A DNA stretch of 64,000 nucleotides. Source: Lewinellaceae bacterium. Lineage in GTDB: Bacteria > Bacteroidota > Bacteroidia > Chitinophagales > Saprospiraceae. This document shows positions 60,001 through 64,000 of the stretch, in pieces. Positions within the stretch are counted from its first letter, which is position 1. Each line of letters begins with the position of its first letter. Below the pieces are notes generated by a model. That model was not told the DNA's origin. It searched no databases and saw only the letters and a list, made by a program, of their open reading frames with translations. The stretch covers positions 28,472 to 92,471 of the forward strand of contig JACJYO010000014.1 in assembly GCA_020636075.1 (NCBI GenBank), in the 5' to 3' direction. Made by a program: the position numbers and the translations under genes.

Positions 60001-60770
60001 CACCTGACCCCACCTGCTCCGTCACGGTCGAATGGTACAAAGACGGGAATTTGGTAGGCGTCACGTCGCCGCCTGCATCTTCGCCTTCTTCGTTTACCTA
60101 TACCCCACTGCCACCGTTGTCGATAGAAGGCAATTACTATTGCATCATCAAAAACGATTGCTGTGATGAACGGGATACTTCCCAGGTTGTGGTTATAGAT
60201 CCGCCCTGTTTTGCCGAAATTATTGGCCCCTGTTTCATGTGCAATACGACGCCGGTAATGCTGTCGATGATTATTTACAACTTACCACCGACCACAAACT
60301 GCACCTACCAGTGGACAACTGTTGTTGGCGGAAATATCATTTCGCCGGCCAATCAAATGTCGATTACGGTGGATGGCTGGGGCTATTATTGCTGTACGGC
60401 TACCTGCACAGATATCAACAACAACGTGTGCACCAAAACGCAGTGTTTTAACCTGGCCCAATGTTTCTTTGACGCCAGTGGCTGCCATCGAACTGTAGAC
60501 ATAGATGACCCGGTCAAAGAGCCCGTACAGGTTTTGGTTTTCCCGAATCCGACTACCGGAACGGTCACCCTCGAAATCGGACCCGAACCCTTGAGAAACG
60601 GCCAGGTCCGGGTGGTGGATTTTAGCGGCCGGTTACTCTTTTATGAAAAGATACCCCCGGGACAAGACAATCCGGTGTTCTCCCTGGCTGCGCTGCCTTC
60701 CGGCTTGTATTTCATACAGGTTTTGGAGGATGGCGTGCCGGTTTGGGTAGGGAAAGTGGTGCGGCAATAG
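57051..60770 (+). CDS. Giant T9SS-sorted surface protein (1239 residues)
   Basis: The start MKQVFIMVLLGLACWIQLPAQG gives a clean signal peptide; in-frame codons upstream overlap the previous gene. About 20-470 looks like a beta-propeller (VSGYRIIGGAEYGTFTKFD, GLIAYTNNSLILTGNVTNND). A PKD-like block spans about 480-570 (YTYAWDFDCTGPLPP). Cys-rich Ig-like repeats, with frequent proline, fill about 580-1140, each with a C...C pair (CEDDATLDVPIQVLNGA, CCDERDTSQVVVID). The last 75 residues are a sorting domain (VLVFPNPTTGTVTLEI ... LPSGLYFIQVLEDG). It should be a long surface fibre or adhesin. No catalytic motif is seen. Confidence 0.88.
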   Translation: MKQVFIMVLLGLACWIQLPAQGLFSNIHGNPEDNFPTAIKAFGDGLYVSGYRIIGGAEYGTFTKFDLATGNFVWTRFVELQSRLVDFEYDAANDEFLVIGYSYPFSASFDNRSILLKIDDSGNQVFSRLFNQPGRDLFERIVLHPNPINPNFPYYISGVKNATTTPSSDDVVVLYNIDAAGTVNWAREYAYSANPTDDEFQRGLIAYTNNSLILTGNVTNNDGMLVQVSGLDGSVINSVRIALPLDINNGKLLPNNMLALVGEDYSNVIHDGFVLLLNANLSVVARYRFDNILSFKDIWLDQFNRLYTVGKTKTTPTGINYPVIHRLLYSGIALFTITVDWSKYIDETGPSEYYINFAACNMSVTPSYDRIFYADSRMENGADPTPSGFGGQDLLVGSFDLDLTTACAIDIPSPTSLFGLQQFNEIVSSKSFTEPNPATPPILQPFPTGTNVFCEQAPCECDFVWKPTNNCWEMEFTATCTPAQGGVYTYAWDFDCTGPLPPQVVNVAAPTHTIAHQFPCGGGTFNVCLQVTQPNGTICNLMHQVTVPDSCCGQASGSLTCHPGNPYKYDFTINVTPPPNTTGCAYTLTSAFPLSNVVYSAGTITGCVSVTDPVPLNLGFTLVSNCVCIANGLPVPCTQQLSLPTKCCKEIYVPGVEVCEDDATLDVPIQVLNGAVLNNITKVEWFILPKPSGGCPASYWGGVPYQSDWGSTLKPLHLLPAFMNGDYCVYAVVMLNDGPCTQIFSNIAMVQFCAPTTCSLTIAGPTVFCYSGTPIVPGLLTAAFNVPANACTLPLLQWINPDGSPGPSGGSTYQPTVGLVMSDPANDCYEDFVYTLDVTDACGTHSCQLTVRLHSDNGPDGTLTIRPPDAPPLCPGQSVILDYMPECADDPPGWTWYSSTTGPPPPAQIPGAGTSNTVYYTNNLNQTTWFMVEKMNGPGVCPNDQVHLKVDVRDPLAITNFQAEPVPVCDPTGVQMTVDFKPLPPDPTCSVTVEWYKDGNLVGVTSPPASSPSSFTYTPLPPLSIEGNYYCIIKNDCCDERDTSQVVVIDPPCFAEIIGPCFMCNTTPVMLSMIIYNLPPTTNCTYQWTTVVGGNIISPANQMSITVDGWGYYCCTATCTDINNNVCTKTQCFNLAQCFFDASGCHRTVDIDDPVKEPVQVLVFPNPTTGTVTLEIGPEPLRNGQVRVVDFSGRLLFYEKIPPGQDNPVFSLAALPSGLYFIQVLEDGVPVWVGKVVRQ

Positions 60771-60885
60771 TGTGTTCAGAGCCCAGGAATTATTCTGTGG
60801 GAATGACTTGCTGAAACAACTGTTTCACGCCAACACCGCCTTGCGAGGCTTTTAAAACCCTTTTTTAACAATAAATATTCAGCAC

Positions 60886-63800
60886 ATGAAAACGTATTGG
60901 TCATTTCAAGTTCTGTTCATACTATTGGTAACGCCTCTAGTGTCCTTTGCCCAAACGCATTTGAGTGATATTGCTCAACGCGATGCCGCCACAGGTTGGA
61001 TAAACTTCAAGCCAGGCGTCCGAATGGCGCCGGAAGTGTTTTTTTCGCGCTTTCAAACGGAGCTTGGCTTGACGAGTGCGGATCAATTGAAACCCGTTCG
61101 CAGTTGGACTGATAACATTGGTGTCACGCACCACCTTTTTCATCAGCATCATAGCGGCGTTCAAGTGGAAGGTGCAGTGATGGTGTTGCACGAACGGAAC
61201 GGCGAGCTGACCACGGCGAACGGGCAGCTGGCAGCGTTTACCCAAACAGGCAACCAACCCCTGATCGGAATCGACTTGGCCCGACAGAAATCCATCGATG
61301 CTGTCGGTGCAAAAAGCTACGCCTGGGAAGACGAAACCCTTGAAAACCAGCTCCGGGCAGATACAAAATCACCAGATACTTCCTGGTTTCCACAACCACA
61401 GTTGGTCTATGTTCAGCGAGATCGCTCAAAGCAGTTTTTAGCAGAAAATATGGCGCTTGCTTATCGTAGTCTGATATATGCTACAGACCCCCATGAACCC
61501 TTTGATATTTATGTGGATGCTTACAGCGGCCAGGTACTGCAAAAAGAATCACTTATCATTGAATGTGTGCCCGGTACTGGTGCGACCAATTATTACGGAC
61601 AAAAATCCATTGATGTGGAGGCGTCCGGTTCAAATTTCGTGTTGTTTGACGATTGTCGGGGGCTTGGTGTTAAAACTTATACAGGAACTTTTGGCAATGT
61701 CACGAGCACGACGACTTCATTTCCGGCATCTAGTCAAAACCAAAATTCGGGGCACTGGTGCGTTGAACAGACCTATGACTATTTTTTCAATGCCCATTTA
61801 CGAAACAGTTTTAATGACGCAGGCGCGGTTATGACCACTCGTGTTGGTGGATACGGTGCAAATGCATGTTGGGATCAAGTGCTTAAATATGTCACTATTT
61901 TAGATGGCGATGGCGGCGGATTGTCCAAATCACTTGCGGCGCTTGATGTGGTCGGGCATGAGTGGACACACGCGGTTACGCAGTTTAATGGTACTGGTGG
62001 TCTGAACTACAACTATGAATCCGGGGCTCTGAACGAGTCATTCAGCGATATGTTCGGCACGATGGTGGAATTTTACCCTGCTGGCGGCTATGGCGATTAT
62101 TTCATTGGCGACGATTGCTGGGTTCCGGGTGGGATGCTTCGAAATATGAAGGATCCCAAGTTGAAAGGCCAGCCGGATACATACCACGGTCAAAACTGGT
62201 ATTTCGGCACCTTTGATAATGGAGGGGTGCATACCAATAGCGGAGTTCCGAACCATTGGTTTTACTTGCTGGCGGAGGGTAGTAGCGCCACCGACGGTGT
62301 GAACGACAACGGAGACGCATTTACGGTTTCGGGAATAGGTCGTGCAAAAGCCGCCGCCATCGCTTACCGCACGCTGATTACATACCTTACTCCTACATCC
62401 AATTTTTTCGCCGCGCGTGCAGGTTCCATCCAGGCCGCTATTGATTTGTATGGCGCAAACTCCAACGAAGCCCGCCAGGTTGCGAATGCCTGGTACGCTG
62501 TTGGTGTTGGCAAAGACGACCTTATGATGAAAGACAACCTGGCTGATAATGGCGCAGAACCGAGCAATGGGATAAATATTTTTCTTGCCCTTGACATCTG
62601 GGTACGTAAAACACCCGATTTCCTGAACACCACAACCGGGCATTACCAACACGAACACATCAGCGAAGATCTCATGGCTACCGGGGGCGCCAACCCCTCG
62701 CACGTTTATGTCAAAATTCGAAATATTGGCAATGTGGCCTCACAAGGTGGAAAACTAATCATGTATTGGTCCCGAGCGTCAACTGGACTGAACTGGCCGC
62801 TTCATTGGACCAATAGTTTTCTTTGTCCGCCAAATCCCAACTACCCCGGTTGGATATCCATTTGCGGAGACCAATTTGTGGATTATACATCGGGTTCTGC
62901 TGTACTTACCGATTTTCCCATCCCTTCCATACCGGCAGGTAAGGATTATACCCAGCACATCAGCTGGTTCCCACCCGATCCAGCTTTACTTCCTGGCACA
63001 GGTAATCAGGTTGAGGACACGCACTTTTGTTTGCTTGCCAGAATTGTACGTGACAATGACCCAATGCATGATGAACAAACGAACATTACCTGTAGTTACA
63101 ACACCTGGCAAAACAACAACATCGCCTGGAAGAATATCCGGATACTGCCTTCTAACGGCGTTTATATTGCCAATCCGACAAACATGTGTGTGCGTTCCCG
63201 CCGCATCATTGACAATGGCCAACCGGCTAGATTCCGTATCCAGGACGATAACCAGAACCCATTCCTGCCAAAAGGGGATATTTTAGTGCATCTCCCCGAT
63301 TCCCTGTTCGCGCTTTGGGCTCTGGGTGGAAAGCAAGGAGCAGGCTTTGAAGAAATTCCCGGCACCCAAACGGTTAAACTACTTGAGTCTACGGCCTTTC
63401 TAGACGGTATTGATATGGAAATGGGAAAGGATTACAGCATTTGCCTGGCCTTCAACCCGTTTGACGGAAAACCGATCGATGTGCCCGGAAATTATTTGGC
63501 CACCATTGCACAACTGGAAAAAAAGGACCCGATGGCGCAGTATGAAGTCGTCGGAGGGGAAGGATTCGAACTGCACGTTAATCCTTTTCCAATTTGGGCG
63601 GGTAACGACGTGACCATCTGCCAGGGCGATTCTCTGATGTTGACAGCCGATCTGAGCAACTGGAACCAAAATGATTCCACGTACGTGTTTTGGGACACTG
63701 GCGAAACCGGTCCTTCCATTCTTGTCGCGCCAGGTTCCACCCAAACGTTTACCGTTGGAGTAACCAATGGCGATGGCAATATTGCCACCGATGAAGTAAC

Positions 63801-64000
63801 TGTTTTTGTTCAAAGCCCAATTGCCTGGTATTTTGATGCCGACGGTGATGGTTTTGGCTCCGATCAGGTAGCCTATTTCTGTCAGCCGCCTGCAGGTTAT
63901 GTGGATAATGCCCTGGACTGCGACGACCAAAATAATAGCATTTACCCCGGCGCGCCGGAAATTTGCAACAGCGTCGACGATAACTGTGACGGACAGATCG
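60886..64000 (+). CDS. M4 (thermolysin-like) metalloprotease with MopE-type motif, 3' end cut
   Basis: The frame is open from the ATG at 60886 to the window end (1038 codons, incomplete). A signal peptide (MKTYWSFQVLFILLVTPLVSFAQ) and an FTP/PepSY-type propeptide (about 25-225, VQVEGAVMVLHERNGELTT) precede the M4 domain. Its zinc site is H358-E-W-T-H362 with GALNE384 SFSD, and the catalytic histidine lies in GGVHTNSGVPNHWFYLL. Later residues are beta-rich, and from about 985 a calcium- or copper-binding MopE-like motif appears (YFDADGDGFGSDQ, ALDCDDQNNSIYPGAPEICN). The enzyme should be secreted, very likely by T9SS, and degrade external proteins. The missing 3' end probably encodes more repeats and a sorting domain. 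Confidence 0.9.
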   Translation, partial: MKTYWSFQVLFILLVTPLVSFAQTHLSDIAQRDAATGWINFKPGVRMAPEVFFSRFQTELGLTSADQLKPVRSWTDNIGVTHHLFHQHHSGVQVEGAVMVLHERNGELTTANGQLAAFTQTGNQPLIGIDLARQKSIDAVGAKSYAWEDETLENQLRADTKSPDTSWFPQPQLVYVQRDRSKQFLAENMALAYRSLIYATDPHEPFDIYVDAYSGQVLQKESLIIECVPGTGATNYYGQKSIDVEASGSNFVLFDDCRGLGVKTYTGTFGNVTSTTTSFPASSQNQNSGHWCVEQTYDYFFNAHLRNSFNDAGAVMTTRVGGYGANACWDQVLKYVTILDGDGGGLSKSLAALDVVGHEWTHAVTQFNGTGGLNYNYESGALNESFSDMFGTMVEFYPAGGYGDYFIGDDCWVPGGMLRNMKDPKLKGQPDTYHGQNWYFGTFDNGGVHTNSGVPNHWFYLLAEGSSATDGVNDNGDAFTVSGIGRAKAAAIAYRTLITYLTPTSNFFAARAGSIQAAIDLYGANSNEARQVANAWYAVGVGKDDLMMKDNLADNGAEPSNGINIFLALDIWVRKTPDFLNTTTGHYQHEHISEDLMATGGANPSHVYVKIRNIGNVASQGGKLIMYWSRASTGLNWPLHWTNSFLCPPNPNYPGWISICGDQFVDYTSGSAVLTDFPIPSIPAGKDYTQHISWFPPDPALLPGTGNQVEDTHFCLLARIVRDNDPMHDEQTNITCSYNTWQNNNIAWKNIRILPSNGVYIANPTNMCVRSRRIIDNGQPARFRIQDDNQNPFLPKGDILVHLPDSLFALWALGGKQGAGFEEIPGTQTVKLLESTAFLDGIDMEMGKDYSICLAFNPFDGKPIDVPGNYLATIAQLEKKDPMAQYEVVGGEGFELHVNPFPIWAGNDVTICQGDSLMLTADLSNWNQNDSTYVFWDTGETGPSILVAPGSTQTFTVGVTNGDGNIATDEVTVFVQSPIAWYFDADGDGFGSDQVAYFCQPPAGYVDNALDCDDQNNSIYPGAPEICNSVDDNCDGQI

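Noticed and set aside
62038..62703. Minus-strand open frame of 221 codons
   Set aside because: It lies inside the M4 protease frame, which has complete active-site motifs. The antisense product has no motif.

Overview
The window looks like a chromosomal segment of a Bacteroidota bacterium, most likely of the class Saprospiria (Saprospiraceae or Lewinellaceae-like). The evidence is many secreted proteins ending in type IX secretion (T9SS) sorting domains, a GldJ homologue, a PorP/SprF-like protein, a MurF-alanine racemase fusion, the futalosine enzyme MqnC, start regions without Shine-Dalgarno sequences and several TAnnTTTG-type -7 promoter boxes. I see no phage, transposase, plasmid or CRISPR genes.

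Layout. Positions 1-9169 (minus strand): two tandem DUF4197 proteins, a dihydroorotase-like protein with degraded metal ligands, a large membrane glycosyltransferase-like protein, a GT2 glycosyltransferase and a T9SS cargo protein. Positions 9373-25585 (mostly plus): an uncharacterised 474-residue helical protein, a secreted M1 aminopeptidase, a TMTC-like membrane/TPR protein, metF, a PorP/SprF protein, gldJ followed by murF, a degenerate arginase-fold protein (minus), a glutamate/leucine-type dehydrogenase, an OmpA-family outer-membrane protein and a DUF3108 protein. Positions 25744-27381: an AT-richer T9SS cargo gene followed by about 650 bases without a convincing gene. Positions 27382-31189: a four-gene unit (carbamoyltransferase, SGNH hydrolase, a 49-residue DUF5989 protein, an SxtJ-like protein) resembling the sxtI/J/K carbamoylation module. 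A CAU-anticodon tRNA follows.

Positions 31439-35732 hold murF-alr, divergent from tsaE and alanine dehydrogenase, so D-alanine supply, muropeptide ligation and alanine catabolism sit together. Positions 35831-45301 hold a large cohesin/dockerin-like T9SS protein, mqnC, a MATE exporter, a small lipoprotein, a FolB fused to a cysteine-rich CWC-type tail, mtaB and a second member of the 474-481-residue helical family. Positions 45482-49960 hold a T9SS protein with a Kazal-like domain, an MBL-fold hydrolase and a lone DppB-type permease with a large insertion.

Positions 49971-54448 form a minus-strand operon of an ECF sigma factor, a single-pass membrane protein with anti-sigma-like layout, and an apparently exported TPR-CHAT protease. 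This is the best candidate here for an undescribed signalling system. Divergent from it, positions 54640-64000 encode three very large secreted proteins: a LamG/Ig-like protein without a sorting domain, a 1239-residue T9SS protein, and an M4 (thermolysin-like) metalloprotease with a MopE-type metal-binding motif that runs off the right end.

Several intergenic spaces carry strong palindromes or repeats: 2853-2937 with a partial copy at 15039, 12891-12953, 35693-35817, 38386-38468, and 8-bp tandem repeats at 41775 and 43744. Four clear factor-independent terminators are visible.
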